A stretch of DNA of 64,000 bases. Source: Sphingobium soli. GTDB lineage: Bacteria > Pseudomonadota > Alphaproteobacteria > Sphingomonadales > Sphingomonadaceae. The notes under the pieces were generated by a model. It was not told the origin of the DNA, did not search any database, and was given only the letters and a program-made list of their open reading frames with translations. Shown here piece by piece: positions 17,696-25,898 of this stretch; the stretch's first letter is position 1; the number at the start of each line of letters is the position of its first letter. Location: the NCBI RefSeq assembly GCF_020782245.1, contig NZ_JAJGNP010000009.1:62001-126000 (forward strand). Direction: 5' to 3'. The position numbers were made by a program, and so were the translations under genes.

Positions 17696-18447
17696 GGCTC
17701 CTCCCCGATGGCGGGGCCATCGCCCATGCCCGCGATCAGTTCGATGGCGTGGAAGGCGCGCACCGTGCTGCCGTCACGATGCAGCTTGCCGGCCATGTTC
17801 ATGAGGCAGCCAAGATCGCCCGCCAGCAGCAGGTCCGCGCCCGTCGCGTCGATGGCATCGGCCTTTTCGCCAACAATGGCATTGGAGATGGCGGGATATT
17901 TGACGCAGAAGGTGCCGCCAAAGCCGCAGCATGTCTCCTCGCCCGCCAGCGGCGCGAGCCTGAGGCCATCGATTGCCTTGAGCAGGCGGCGTGGTTGCGC
18001 CTTGATGCCCAGTTCCCGCAGTCCCGAGCAACTGTCATGATAGGTGGCGGTGGCGTCAATGCTGATGCTTTCGGGTTTCCAGCCCAGCACTTCGTCCAGA
18101 TAGGCCATGACCTCGTAGGTTTTGGCGGCGACCGCCTGCGCGCGGGGGAGCCAGTCCGCGTCGCCTTCGAAGATTTCGGGATAATGGCAGCGGATGGTGC
18201 CGGCGCAGGAGCCGGACGGAACAACGATGGCCGCATAGGGTTCGAGCGCTTCGATCGTCTGCTTCGCCAGCGCGGCGGCATGGGCGTGGTCGCCGCTGTT
18301 GAGTGCGGGCTGGCCGCAGCAGGTCTGGCCCTGCGGCACGATGACGTCGCAACCGGCTGCTTCGAGCGCGCGGATCGCGGCGAAGCCGATGCGCGGGCGC
18401 ATCAGGTCGACCAGGCAGGTGACGAAGAGGGCGACCTGCTGCGTCAC
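17692..18447 (-). CDS. lutA: LutA-type (CCG domain) L-lactate oxidation protein
   Basis: This 251-residue protein has two cysteine-rich CCG domains, with CCGQPALNSGD (about 42) and CCGFGGTFCVKYP (about 190). These bind an Fe-S cofactor in LutA, GlpC and heterodisulfide reductase families. The start is a GTG at 18447 that overlaps the stop of the upstream esterase (GTGA). This gives the normal LutA beginning (VALFVTCLVDLMRP), while the longer open frame upstream is out of register with any coding signal. It completes lutABC. Confidence 0.92.
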   Translation of the reverse strand: MTQQVALFVTCLVDLMRPRIGFAAIRALEAAGCDVIVPQGQTCCGQPALNSGDHAHAAALAKQTIEALEPYAAIVVPSGSCAGTIRCHYPEIFEGDADWLPRAQAVAAKTYEVMAYLDEVLGWKPESISIDATATYHDSCSGLRELGIKAQPRRLLKAIDGLRLAPLAGEETCCGFGGTFCVKYPAISNAIVGEKADAIDATGADLLLAGDLGCLMNMAGKLHRDGSTVRAFHAIELIAGMGDGPAIGEEP

Positions 18448-19424
18448 AGGCCATGTCGTTTCGCGAAGTTGACGAACAGGTCGGGCCAGGGCGCGGGGGC
18501 GGCGGGCGGCGCAACCAGGCCAAAACCATGGCCGCCGCTTTCGAACAGGTGACATTCGCTGGCCACGCCCCTGGCGCGCAAGGCGGCGAGCATGGCGAGG
18601 CTGTTTTCCGGCGGCACGGCATTGTCGTCCAGCGCATGGGCGAGGAAGACGGGCGGGGTGCGATCGCTCACCTGCTGGTCGAGCGAGTAGGCGCGCATCC
18701 GCTGCGCTGAAGGATCGGGACCGAGCAACTGGGTGCGCGATCCGGCGTGGACGAACGGCCCCTCCATCAAAATGACCGGATAGAGATAGGCGACCAGCGC
18801 GGCGGCGATCGGTTCGCGGTCGACCGCGTCGGTGGGCCGATAGCTTTCGACGGGCGCGCGGCTGGTGAGCCAGGCGGCGAGATGGCCGCCGGCGGAAAAT
18901 CCCATGACGCCAACACGGCCGGCATCGAATTTCTCGCGCGCGGCCAGGCTGCGCACGACGCGCAATGCGCGCTGCGCGTCCTGTAGCGGGGCTTCCGGGC
19001 CGGCCGCCCAATTGTCGGCGGGCAGGCGGTACAGCAGCGCGAAGCAGACATAGCCGGCCTGGGCGAAGCGGCGGGCGATGGCATAGCCTTCATGACCGAT
19101 CGCGACGCGGCTGTAGCCGCCGCCGGGAAACAGCAGCATCGCCGCGCCACTGGGTTTTGCCCCGACCGCCTCGGGCCGCAACATGGTGAGCGTGGGCGTG
19201 ACGATATGGGCGAAGACGCCGTCGTCCGGCCCGCTGTCGGGGCGGCGCAGCGTCTCGACTTCCTGCACCGTCACCTTTTCACCGCCCGGCGCCTTGCCCG
19301 GCCAGATGGGAAATCGCGTGAAGCCCTTTGGCAGCGGAAAGCTCTGCGCCATTGCCGGGGCGGAGGACAGGGCGGCGCCGGCAAGCGCGCCGGCCATCAG
19401 GGTGCGGCGGTCGAAATCGGGCAT
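18444..19424 (-). CDS. Tat-exported alpha/beta hydrolase, putative carbohydrate esterase
   Basis: This 326-residue protein has a twin-arginine signal (MPDFDRRTLMAGALAGAAL). Its alpha/beta hydrolase core has the oxyanion motif FPGGGYS, the nucleophile elbow GFSAGGH (Ser about 187), Asp in HALDDNAVP and His in GGHGFGL. This is the pattern of acetyl-xylan esterase-like (BD-FAE) enzymes. It lies between the CE12 gene and lutA in one unit, so removal of acetyl or other acyl groups from pectic or xylan oligosaccharides is likely. The ATG at 19424 is two bases past the CE12 stop; an overlapping GTG at 19430 is possible. Confidence 0.82.
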   Translation of the reverse strand: MPDFDRRTLMAGALAGAALSSAPAMAQSFPLPKGFTRFPIWPGKAPGGEKVTVQEVETLRRPDSGPDDGVFAHIVTPTLTMLRPEAVGAKPSGAAMLLFPGGGYSRVAIGHEGYAIARRFAQAGYVCFALLYRLPADNWAAGPEAPLQDAQRALRVVRSLAAREKFDAGRVGVMGFSAGGHLAAWLTSRAPVESYRPTDAVDREPIAAALVAYLYPVILMEGPFVHAGSRTQLLGPDPSAQRMRAYSLDQQVSDRTPPVFLAHALDDNAVPPENSLAMLAALRARGVASECHLFESGGHGFGLVAPPAAPAPWPDLFVNFAKRHGL

Positions 19425-19426
19425 GG

Positions 19427-20233
19427 TCACTGGCACTCCGTGCTGCCGAGCGGGGTGGTGCGGGTCAGCGCAGGACGCGGCGCAAGCACCTTGGCCGAGA
19501 TGGACAGGTTCAGCGCCTTGAGGCCGCCGGCGACGAGATTGGCGACTTGCCGCGCGCCCAGCTCGCTGAAATGCGTGTCGTCATCGACGCCCTTGGGGAA
19601 GCCGGGGGCGTGGTCCTGCGGGCTGTAGTGAAGATAATAGGCTTTCGATCCGTCGCGCCCGGCGCGGTCCACCCAGGCGCGCGAAAGCGATTCCAGATCA
19701 ATGAGCGGCGTGTGCGTGCTGGCCGCCAGTTCGCGCACCACCGCGCTATAGTCGGCGAAATCCGCCTTGGCCCGACCGTCCGCCCCGAAACTGCGGCGTG
19801 CGACGGGCGTGAGGAGCACCGGATGGGCACCGGCAATCCGCACGTCCCAGATGAAGCGCAGCAGATTGTCGCGATACTCGGTGCGGGCCGGCGCCCAACG
19901 CTCGGGCTTGGCGCGATAGGCGTCATTATGGCCGAACTGAATAAGCACCGTGTCGCCCGGCATCATGTCGGCCAGCAGCGCCTGCCATCGTCCTTCGCCA
20001 AGGAAGGTGCGGGTGGAGCGGCCGCCCATCGCATGGTTGAGCACCCGCACGTCAGGCGTCAGGCCGCATTGCAGCATCTGGCCCCAGCCGGTCTGCGGAT
20101 AGCGATCGCCTGTGTAGGCGGAGGCCGTCGAATCACCGGCGATCAGGATGGTGTCGCCCGGCCGCGCGGCCTGCGCGGGCAGGGGCGCCAGCAGGGCCGC
20201 GAAGGCGATGACGGCTTTCCAGGCAATCCTCAT
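19427..20233 (-). CDS. Rhamnogalacturonan acetylesterase (CE12, SGNH fold)
   Basis: A 268-residue exported esterase. A Sec signal (1-22) is followed by block I GDSTAS (Ser35), block III GHND (101-104), and the C-terminal Asp/His pair in DDDTHFS (about 218/221), as in RgaE and YxiM/RhgT. It removes acetyl groups from galacturonate residues in rhamnogalacturonan I so that backbone enzymes can act. It lies 26 bases after LRA1. The sequence after DTHFS (about 223-268) ends in TTPLGSTECQ, which adds no known domain. Confidence 0.92.
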   Translation of the reverse strand: MRIAWKAVIAFAALLAPLPAQAARPGDTILIAGDSTASAYTGDRYPQTGWGQMLQCGLTPDVRVLNHAMGGRSTRTFLGEGRWQALLADMMPGDTVLIQFGHNDAYRAKPERWAPARTEYRDNLLRFIWDVRIAGAHPVLLTPVARRSFGADGRAKADFADYSAVVRELAASTHTPLIDLESLSRAWVDRAGRDGSKAYYLHYSPQDHAPGFPKGVDDDTHFSELGARQVANLVAGGLKALNLSISAKVLAPRPALTRTTPLGSTECQ

Positions 20234-20259
20234 GCTGCGATCTTTTCCACCGATGAAGA

Positions 20260-21024
20260 TTACTGCAAATTCACATACATGCCGCCGTCGACCAGCAGCG
20301 CAGCGCCGGTGACATAAGCGGCCATGTCGGAGGCGAGGAAGACGATCGGCCCGGCCAGGTCTTCGGGGGCGCCGAGGCGACCGAGGGGGGTGCGGGCTTC
20401 CATATATTCCCGCTTTTCCTGGTCGGCGAGGTCGTCCTTGTTGATTTCGGTGAGGATGGTGCCGGGCAGGACGCTGTTGCAGCGAATGCCATGCTTGCCG
20501 AGCGCGATCGCCGTGGACTGCATCAGCGAGTGCACGCCTGCCTTGGTCGGGGTATAATGGGTCTGAAACTCGCCGCCGACCAGCGCCGAGATGGAGGACA
20601 CGGCGACGATCGAACCGCCATGCCCTTGTTTGACCATCTGCTGCGCGGCCGCCTGCACCATGAAATAGGCGCCATGCAGGTTTACCTTGAACGTGCGTTC
20701 CACCACATCGACCGGCATGTCGAGAAAGGCGTGGAAGGGGCAGATGCCGGCGTTGCTGACCATGACGTCGACCTTGCCGAAGGTTTCGACGGCCTTGGCC
20801 ACGAAATCCTGCGCGGTCTGCGGATCGGCGACATCGCCCTTCACCGCGATGGCGCGCTGGCCCAGCGCCTCGATCGCCTCGACGCAGCTTTGCGCGGGGC
20901 CGTCGCTATGCGCATAGTTGATGGCGACATCAGCGCCATGCTGCGCAGCGCCGATAGCGGCGGCGCGGCCGATGCCGGTCGATGCGCCGGTGACGAGGAC
21001 GGTCTTGCCTTCAAGCAGCTTCAT
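20260..21024 (-). CDS. L-rhamnose 1-dehydrogenase (SDR, LRA1/RhaDH type)
   Basis: This 254-residue short-chain dehydrogenase has TGASTGIG at 12-19. It also shows AGICPFHAFLDMP, SSISALVGGEFQTHYTPTKAG (catalytic Ser, Tyr, Lys) and the ending VTGAALLVDGGMYVNLQ. These segments closely match the L-rhamnose dehydrogenases of Azotobacter and Sphingomonas as I remember them. It oxidises L-rhamnose to L-rhamnono-lactone, the first step of the non-phosphorylating pathway. The ATG at 21024 follows AAGGAAA; the open frame upstream is spurious. It lies 19 bases after iclR1, and the rest of the pathway is divergent on the other strand. Confidence 0.9.
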   Translation of the reverse strand: MKLLEGKTVLVTGASTGIGRAAAIGAAQHGADVAINYAHSDGPAQSCVEAIEALGQRAIAVKGDVADPQTAQDFVAKAVETFGKVDVMVSNAGICPFHAFLDMPVDVVERTFKVNLHGAYFMVQAAAQQMVKQGHGGSIVAVSSISALVGGEFQTHYTPTKAGVHSLMQSTAIALGKHGIRCNSVLPGTILTEINKDDLADQEKREYMEARTPLGRLGAPEDLAGPIVFLASDMAAYVTGAALLVDGGMYVNLQ

Positions 21025-21043
21025 GGGGGCGTTTCCTTGATTG

Positions 21044-21853
21044 TTAGCGCCGCACCGGGCGGCGGGGGGATTTGACGCCGGGGGTCCAGCCCAGGTCGGC
21101 ACTGACTTTCTGCGCGGTGGCGCGGACATTTTCGGTCAGCATGTCCATCCGCGCGTCGTCCATATATTGCGCCGCGCTCGACAGGCTGATGGCCGCGACG
21201 ATCGCGCCGGACGCATCGCGGATGGGGGCGGCGACGCAGCGTATCTGGTCCTCATTCTCCTCCAGGTCGAAGGCGCGGCCGGCGACGGCATAGCCACGCA
21301 TCCTTTCGACCCACAGGTCATAGTCGATCGGATGGGTGCCGGCCGCCTGATCGGCGTCGAACAGGCGTCGCCAATTGGCTTCGGGATCATCGAGCAGCAG
21401 CGCCTTGCCAAGGCCGGTGGAGGTGAGCGGCTGGCGATCGCCGATACGACTGGAGATTTCGACCCGGCGGCGACCGGGTATCTTGTCGAGATAGAGGGCA
21501 TGGTCGCTGTCTAGCCGGCCGAGATGCACGACATCCTCGCTCGCAGCGGCGAGCGCTTCGAGATGAGGGCGGGCGATCTGCACCACGTCGGTCTGGCTTT
21601 GCGCGAGGAAACCGAGCTGCAACAGCTTTGGCCCCAGTTGATAGCCTTCGCGCGGCAGGAAGGTGAGGAAGCCGCGATCAACCAGTGCATTGGCGAGCCG
21701 ATGCGTGGTCGAGCGGGTGAGGCCCATGCGTTCGGACAGGTCGGCGAGCCTGACCGGACCGTCGATCACCTGGTCCAGCAGGTCGAGCCCGCGTTGCAGC
21801 GTCTGCGATCCCGAAGCGCGCGCCGGTTCGGCCTTTTCGCTGCCGTCCGCCAT
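21044..21853 (-). CDS. IclR family regulator (IclR1), likely rhamnose pathway regulator
   Basis: A 269-residue protein with an N-terminal winged helix (SQTLQRGLDLLDQVIDGPVRLADLSERMGLTRSTTHRLANAL) and the IclR effector domain (GLGKALLLDDPEANW, CVAAPIRDASGAIVAAISLS). The ATG at 21853 is preceded by GGGAGGGCGAAAGG; a longer start at 21910 lacks a ribosome site. It heads the LRA1-CE12-esterase-lutABC unit and is divergent from the L-rhamnonate dehydratase operon, so it probably controls both. It resembles the second IclR of this locus, especially through the DNA-binding half. Confidence 0.9.
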   Translation of the reverse strand: MADGSEKAEPARASGSQTLQRGLDLLDQVIDGPVRLADLSERMGLTRSTTHRLANALVDRGFLTFLPREGYQLGPKLLQLGFLAQSQTDVVQIARPHLEALAAASEDVVHLGRLDSDHALYLDKIPGRRRVEISSRIGDRQPLTSTGLGKALLLDDPEANWRRLFDADQAAGTHPIDYDLWVERMRGYAVAGRAFDLEENEDQIRCVAAPIRDASGAIVAAISLSSAAQYMDDARMDMLTENVRATAQKVSADLGWTPGVKSPRRPVRR

Positions 21854-22103
21854 GCCCTTTCGCCCTCCCGCCTTTTGTCCTGATTCAGGGTTTGACGAAT
21901 TTTGTCTCATCTACTAACACTCTATCCCACAAAATGAGAAAAACAAGGGTGAAGGAGGGGCCGACATGATTCTTCTCGATCGCGCCAGACCCTCATGCTC
22001 GTCCAGATTGGGGCGAGTTCGCCCGTATTTGCAATGAATTGCCGCACTGGCCCGGACGATCGGGCGGCGGGTCGGGTTCAATTGGGGTTCAAGGAGTGAC
22101 TGC
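21854..22103. promoter_or_regulatory. Divergent control region between iclR1 and the rhamnonate dehydratase operon
   Basis: This 250-bp gap holds several candidate sites. ATTTTGT (21899-21905) and ACAAAAT (21929-21935) form an inverted pair. TTTTGTC occurs at 21873 and 21900. CCTGATTCAGG (21879-21889) is an 11-bp perfect palindrome in the likely iclR1 leader. The AT-rich centre suits promoters in both directions. AAGGAG at 22091-22096 is the ribosome site of the dehydratase gene. Confidence 0.55.
21966..22037 (+). CDS. Possible 23-codon leader ORF
   Basis: An ATG preceded by the strong ribosome site GAAGGAGGGG opens a 23-residue frame (MILLDRARPSCSSRLGR and so on) that ends before the dehydratase gene. 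Nothing in the peptide is recognisable. It may be a leader peptide or chance; the good ribosome site is the only support. Confidence 0.3.
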   Translation: MILLDRARPSCSSRLGRVRPYLQ

Positions 22104-23297
22104 GTGCCGATCGTGAGCTTGCCAAAGATCAAACATGTCCGGGCCTTTACCGTACGCGGCGGCGGCGCGGATTATCATGACCAGGGCGAGGGCCACTGGA
22201 TCGACGATCATATCGCGACGCCCATGTCGCGCTATCCCGACTATCGCCAGTCGCGCCAGAGCTTCGGCATCAATGTGCTGGGCACGCTGGTGGCGGAAAT
22301 AGAGGCGGAGGACGGCACCGTCGGCTTCGCTGTCACCACCGGGGGTGAACCGGCCGCCTATATCGTCGAAAAGCATCTCGCCCGCTTCCTGGAGGGGCGC
22401 GCGCCTACCGATTATGAGAAGATCTGGGACCAGATGTATTTCTCGACCCAATATTACGGCCGCAAGGGGCTGGTGGTGAACGCCATTTCCGGCGTCGACC
22501 TGGCGCTGTGGGATTTGCTGGGCAAGCTGCGGCAGGAGCCGGTCTATCATCTGCTGGGCGGCGCGGTGCGCGACGAACTGATATTCTATGCCACCGGCGC
22601 ACGGCCGGACAAGGCGAAGGAATTCGGCTTCATCGGCGGCAAGATGCCATTGCACCATGGCCCGGCCGAAGGCGTTGAGGGCTTGAAGAAAAACATCGCC
22701 GAACTGGCCGACATGCGCTCGAAGGTCGGCGACGATTTCTGGTTGATGTGGGATTGCTGGATGGCGCTGGACGTCGACTATGCGACCCGCCTTGCCATCG
22801 CCGCGCACGATCTGGGCCTCAAATGGATCGAGGAGGCGATCAGCCCGGACGATTATTGGGGCTACCAGCAGCTCAAACGCAACGTGCCCAAGGGCATGCT
22901 GGTCACCACTGGCGAGCATGAAGCGACCCGCTGGGGCTTTCGCATGCTGATGGAGATGGACTGCTGCGACATCATCCAGCCCGACGTCGGCTGGTGCGGC
23001 GGCGTGACCGAATTGCTCAAGATCAGCGCGCTGGCCGACGCCCATGGCAAGATGGTCGTGCCGCACGGATCGTCCGTCTACAGCTATCACTTCGTCATTA
23101 CCCGGCATAATTCGCCCTTCGCCGAGTTCCTGATGATGCATCCTGGACCGACCGAGGTTGTGCCGATGTTCCACCCCCAATTGCTGGGTGAGCCCGTGCC
23201 GGACAATGGCCGGATGAAGGTGAGCGCGCTCGACAAGCCGGGCTTTGGCGTCGACCTCAACCCCGACATCGCGATGCATCGCCCTTACACCCATTGA
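22104..23297 (+). CDS. L-rhamnonate dehydratase (enolase superfamily, LRA3/RhmD)
   Basis: This 397-residue enzyme dehydrates L-rhamnonate to 2-keto-3-deoxy-L-rhamnonate. Its start region ([45 protein letters not shown]) closely follows RhmD. The metal ligands are seen in MWDCW, WIEEAI and TTGEHE, and the catalytic His in [11 protein letters not shown]. The start is GTG at 22104, with AAGGAG 8 bases before it; the next Met would remove part of the capping domain. It is the first gene of the LRA3-LRA6-LRA5-LRA2-rhaT operon. Confidence 0.94.
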   Translation: MPIVSLPKIKHVRAFTVRGGGADYHDQGEGHWIDDHIATPMSRYPDYRQSRQSFGINVLGTLVAEIEAEDGTVGFAVTTGGEPAAYIVEKHLARFLEGRAPTDYEKIWDQMYFSTQYYGRKGLVVNAISGVDLALWDLLGKLRQEPVYHLLGGAVRDELIFYATGARPDKAKEFGFIGGKMPLHHGPAEGVEGLKKNIAELADMRSKVGDDFWLMWDCWMALDVDYATRLAIAAHDLGLKWIEEAISPDDYWGYQQLKRNVPKGMLVTTGEHEATRWGFRMLMEMDCCDIIQPDVGWCGGVTELLKISALADAHGKMVVPHGSSVYSYHFVITRHNSPFAEFLMMHPGPTEVVPMFHPQLLGEPVPDNGRMKVSALDKPGFGVDLNPDIAMHRPYTH

Positions 23298-23321
23298 TCC
23301 GACAGAAGAGAGACTGACCCC

Positions 23322-24179
23322 ATGAAATTCTGCCGTTTTGGCCAGCGTGGCCAGGAAAAGCCCGGTATCATCGATGCCGATGGCAAGATCCGCGACCTGT
23401 CGGGCGTGGTGCCCGAACTGACGATCGACGCGCTGGCCGCCGCGAAGGGCGCGGATGTCGCGTCGCTGCCGCTGGTCGAGGGCGAACCGCGCTATGGCGT
23501 GCCGGTCAAGGGCATCGGCAAGATCGTCGCCATTGGCCTCAATTATGAGGACCATGCGATCGAATCGAACCTGCCGATCCCGACCGAGCCGATGATGTTC
23601 ATGAAGGCGCTATCCTCGCTCAACGGCCCCAACGACGAAGTCGTGCTGCCGAAGAACAGCACCCACGGCGACTGGGAAGTCGAGCTGGGCGTGGTGATCG
23701 GCGAAACCTGCCGCTTCGTCAGCGAAGATGAGGCGCTGGCCAAAGTCGCGGGCTATGTCCTGGTCAACGACGTGTCGGAGCGCTTCAACCAGAAGCAGCG
23801 CGGCACGCAATGGTCCAAGGGCAAGGGCCACGATACTTTCTGCCCGGTCGGCCCCTGGCTGGTGACGCCCGACGAAGTGGGCGATCCGCAGGATCTGGAC
23901 ATGTATCTGGACGTTAGTGGGACACGGATGCAGACCGGCAATACGAAGACGATGATCTTCAATGTCGCGCAGCTGATTTCCTATGTCAGCGAATATATCA
24001 CCCTTTATCCCGGCGACCTGATGATCACCGGCACGCCGCCGGGGGTGGGCGAGGGCAAGAAGCCGCAAGCCATCTACCTCAAGGCCGGCGACGTCATGGA
24101 ACTGGGCATCGAGAAGCTGGGCACGCAGCGCCAGCAGGTGTCGGAATGGCGCCACCTGGGCGACGAGGTGTTCGGATGA
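23322..24179 (+). CDS. 2,4-diketo-3-deoxy-L-rhamnonate hydrolase (FAH family, LRA6)
   Basis: A 285-residue fumarylacetoacetate hydrolase-family protein. IGLNYEDHAIES, the metal-binding Glu pair in DWEVELGVVIG, Asp in VNDVSER, and ITGTPPGVGEGKKP are all present. In the diketo-hydrolase branch of the rhamnose pathway this enzyme splits 2,4-diketo-3-deoxy-L-rhamnonate into pyruvate and L-lactate. The gene order with LRA5 and LRA2 supports LRA6 rather than a generic FAH hydrolase. The stop overlaps the LRA5 start (ATGA). Confidence 0.9.
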   Translation: MKFCRFGQRGQEKPGIIDADGKIRDLSGVVPELTIDALAAAKGADVASLPLVEGEPRYGVPVKGIGKIVAIGLNYEDHAIESNLPIPTEPMMFMKALSSLNGPNDEVVLPKNSTHGDWEVELGVVIGETCRFVSEDEALAKVAGYVLVNDVSERFNQKQRGTQWSKGKGHDTFCPVGPWLVTPDEVGDPQDLDMYLDVSGTRMQTGNTKTMIFNVAQLISYVSEYITLYPGDLMITGTPPGVGEGKKPQAIYLKAGDVMELGIEKLGTQRQQVSEWRHLGDEVFG

Positions 24180-24925
24180 GCGTTTTTGCCGGCCGTTTCG
24201 CGGGCCGTAACGCGATCATCACCGGCGGCGCATCTGGCCTGGGCAAGCAGGTCGCCGCGCGCATCATTGCCGAAGGCGGCGCGGTAGCGCTGTGGGACCT
24301 GAACGGCGATGCGCTGGCGGCGACGCAGGCGGAGATCGACGCGACCCATGTGGTCGCGCTGGATGTGTCAGACCATGCCGCCGTCGCGGCCGCCGCCAAG
24401 GACAGCGCAGCAGCCTTGGGCAAGGTGGATATCCTCATTTGTTCGGCCGGGATCACGGGGGCAACCGTACCTGTCTGGGAATTTCCGGTCGATAGTTTCC
24501 AGCGGGTGATCGACATCAACCTCAACGGCCTGTTCTATTGCAACCGGGAAGTCGTGCCGTTCATGCTCGAAAATGGCTATGGCCGGATCGTGAACCTCGC
24601 CTCGGTCGCGGGCAAGGAGGGCAATCCCAACGCCAGCGCCTATAGCGCGAGCAAGGCGGGCGTGATCGGCTTCACCAAGAGCCTGGGCAAGGAACTGGCG
24701 GGAAAGGGCGTGATCGCCAATGCGCTGACCCCCGCGACCTTCGAAAGCCCGATCCTTGACCAGCTGCCGCAAAGCCAGGTCGATTATATGCGATCGAAAA
24801 TCCCGATGGGACGCCTTGGCTTGGTCGAGGAATCGGCCGCGATGGTCTGCTTCATGGCCAGCGAGGAATGCAGCTTCACCACGGCGTCCACCTTCGACAC
24901 GTCGGGCGGGCGCACGACCTTCTGA
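24176..24925 (+). CDS. L-2-keto-3-deoxyrhamnonate 4-dehydrogenase (SDR, LRA5)
   Basis: A 249-residue short-chain dehydrogenase: TGGASGLG (about 16-23), CSAGI (about 87), and Ser in LASVAGKEGNPN with YSASK. It belongs between LRA6 and LRA2, where the Sphingomonas pathway has the NAD-dependent 4-dehydrogenase that oxidises 2-keto-3-deoxy-L-rhamnonate to the 2,4-diketo acid. The end TFDTSGGRTTF is typical of this subgroup. Function is inferred mostly from context and from memory of the SKA58 gene set. Confidence 0.87.
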   Translation: MSVFAGRFAGRNAIITGGASGLGKQVAARIIAEGGAVALWDLNGDALAATQAEIDATHVVALDVSDHAAVAAAAKDSAAALGKVDILICSAGITGATVPVWEFPVDSFQRVIDINLNGLFYCNREVVPFMLENGYGRIVNLASVAGKEGNPNASAYSASKAGVIGFTKSLGKELAGKGVIANALTPATFESPILDQLPQSQVDYMRSKIPMGRLGLVEESAAMVCFMASEECSFTTASTFDTSGGRTTF

Positions 24926-24995
24926 ATTGCAAAGCCACGCGGCGCGACCGGCCGGAAGAGCCGGAGCGCCGGCATGTCCATGACGGGAGAGGTTC

Positions 24996-25898
24996 ATGAT
25001 CCCCTTTGTCGATGCGCATATCCATCTGTGGGACCTGAACCACATACGCTATGACTGGCTGAGCCCGCCCTTTTCCGACGAGGGGCCGAACGGCAGCGTC
25101 GAGGCGATCGCCCAGGATTATGGCGTCGCCCAATATCGCGCCGACCTGGCCCGCTGGAATGTCGTGGGCGCGGTGCATGTCGATGCGGGCGCGGCGGCGG
25201 GCAGCGCGCTGCGCGAGACGCAATGGCTGGACGGCCTCGCCCGGATCGAAGGCCTGCCGACCGGCATCGTCGCCTTTGCCGCGCTCAACGATCCGGACGT
25301 CGACGCGCTGCTGGCCGCGCAGGCCACACATCCGCGCGTCAGGGGCATCCGCCATATCGTCAACTGGCATGCCGACCCGCAGCGGACCTATGGCCCGGTC
25401 GACCTGACCGTCGATCCGCAGTGGCAGGCGGGCTATGCGCTGCTCGCCAAATATGGCCTGTCGTTCGACCTGCAATGCTATCCGGGACAGATGCAGGGCC
25501 TCGTCCCGCTGATCGAGCGGCATCCCGACATTCCCGTCATCATCAACCATATGGGCATGCCGGTGCTGACCGACCCTGATGGACTGTCGGATTGGCGCGC
25601 GGGCATGAAAGCGCTCAGCCGCCTGCCCCATGTCGCGGTCAAGCTGTCGGGCATGGGCTTCATCCGGCGCGACTGGAGCCGCGAGACGATCGGGCATCTG
25701 GTGCGCGAGACAATCGACCTATTCGGCGTCGAACGGTGCATGTTCGCCAGCGATATGCCGACCGACAAGCTGTTCTCGCCCATCGACCGCTATATGGAAG
25801 CCTATCACGCCATCGTTGCGGATTTTCCGGAAGCCGACCGCCGCGCACTGTTCGGCGACAACGCCAATCGCCTTTATCGCCTGGAACTTGACCTATGA
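24996..25898 (+). CDS. L-rhamnono-1,4-lactonase (amidohydrolase_2 family, LRA2)
   Basis: A 300-residue TIM-barrel amidohydrolase. DAHIHLWDL gives the HxH pair at about 8-10. IRHIVNW, INHMGMP and the late Asp in FASDMPTDKL complete a metal site of the fuconolactonase/rhamnonolactonase type. It hydrolyses L-rhamnonolactone to L-rhamnonate, linking LRA1 with the dehydratase. It has a good ribosome site (GGGAGAGG) after a 70-base gap, and its stop overlaps the rhaT start (ATGA). L-fuconolactonase is the main alternative, but the neighbours favour rhamnose. Confidence 0.88.
   Translation: MIPFVDAHIHLWDLNHIRYDWLSPPFSDEGPNGSVEAIAQDYGVAQYRADLARWNVVGAVHVDAGAAAGSALRETQWLDGLARIEGLPTGIVAFAALNDPDVDALLAAQATHPRVRGIRHIVNWHADPQRTYGPVDLTVDPQWQAGYALLAKYGLSFDLQCYPGQMQGLVPLIERHPDIPVIINHMGMPVLTDPDGLSDWRAGMKALSRLPHVAVKLSGMGFIRRDWSRETIGHLVRETIDLFGVERCMFASDMPTDKLFSPIDRYMEAYHAIVADFPEADRRALFGDNANRLYRLELDL

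Noticed and set aside
22089-23555. A 488-codon minus-strand frame over the rhamnonate dehydratase gene
   Set aside because: The plus strand encodes a close RhmD-like protein with a ribosome site; the antisense translation shows only composition bias.
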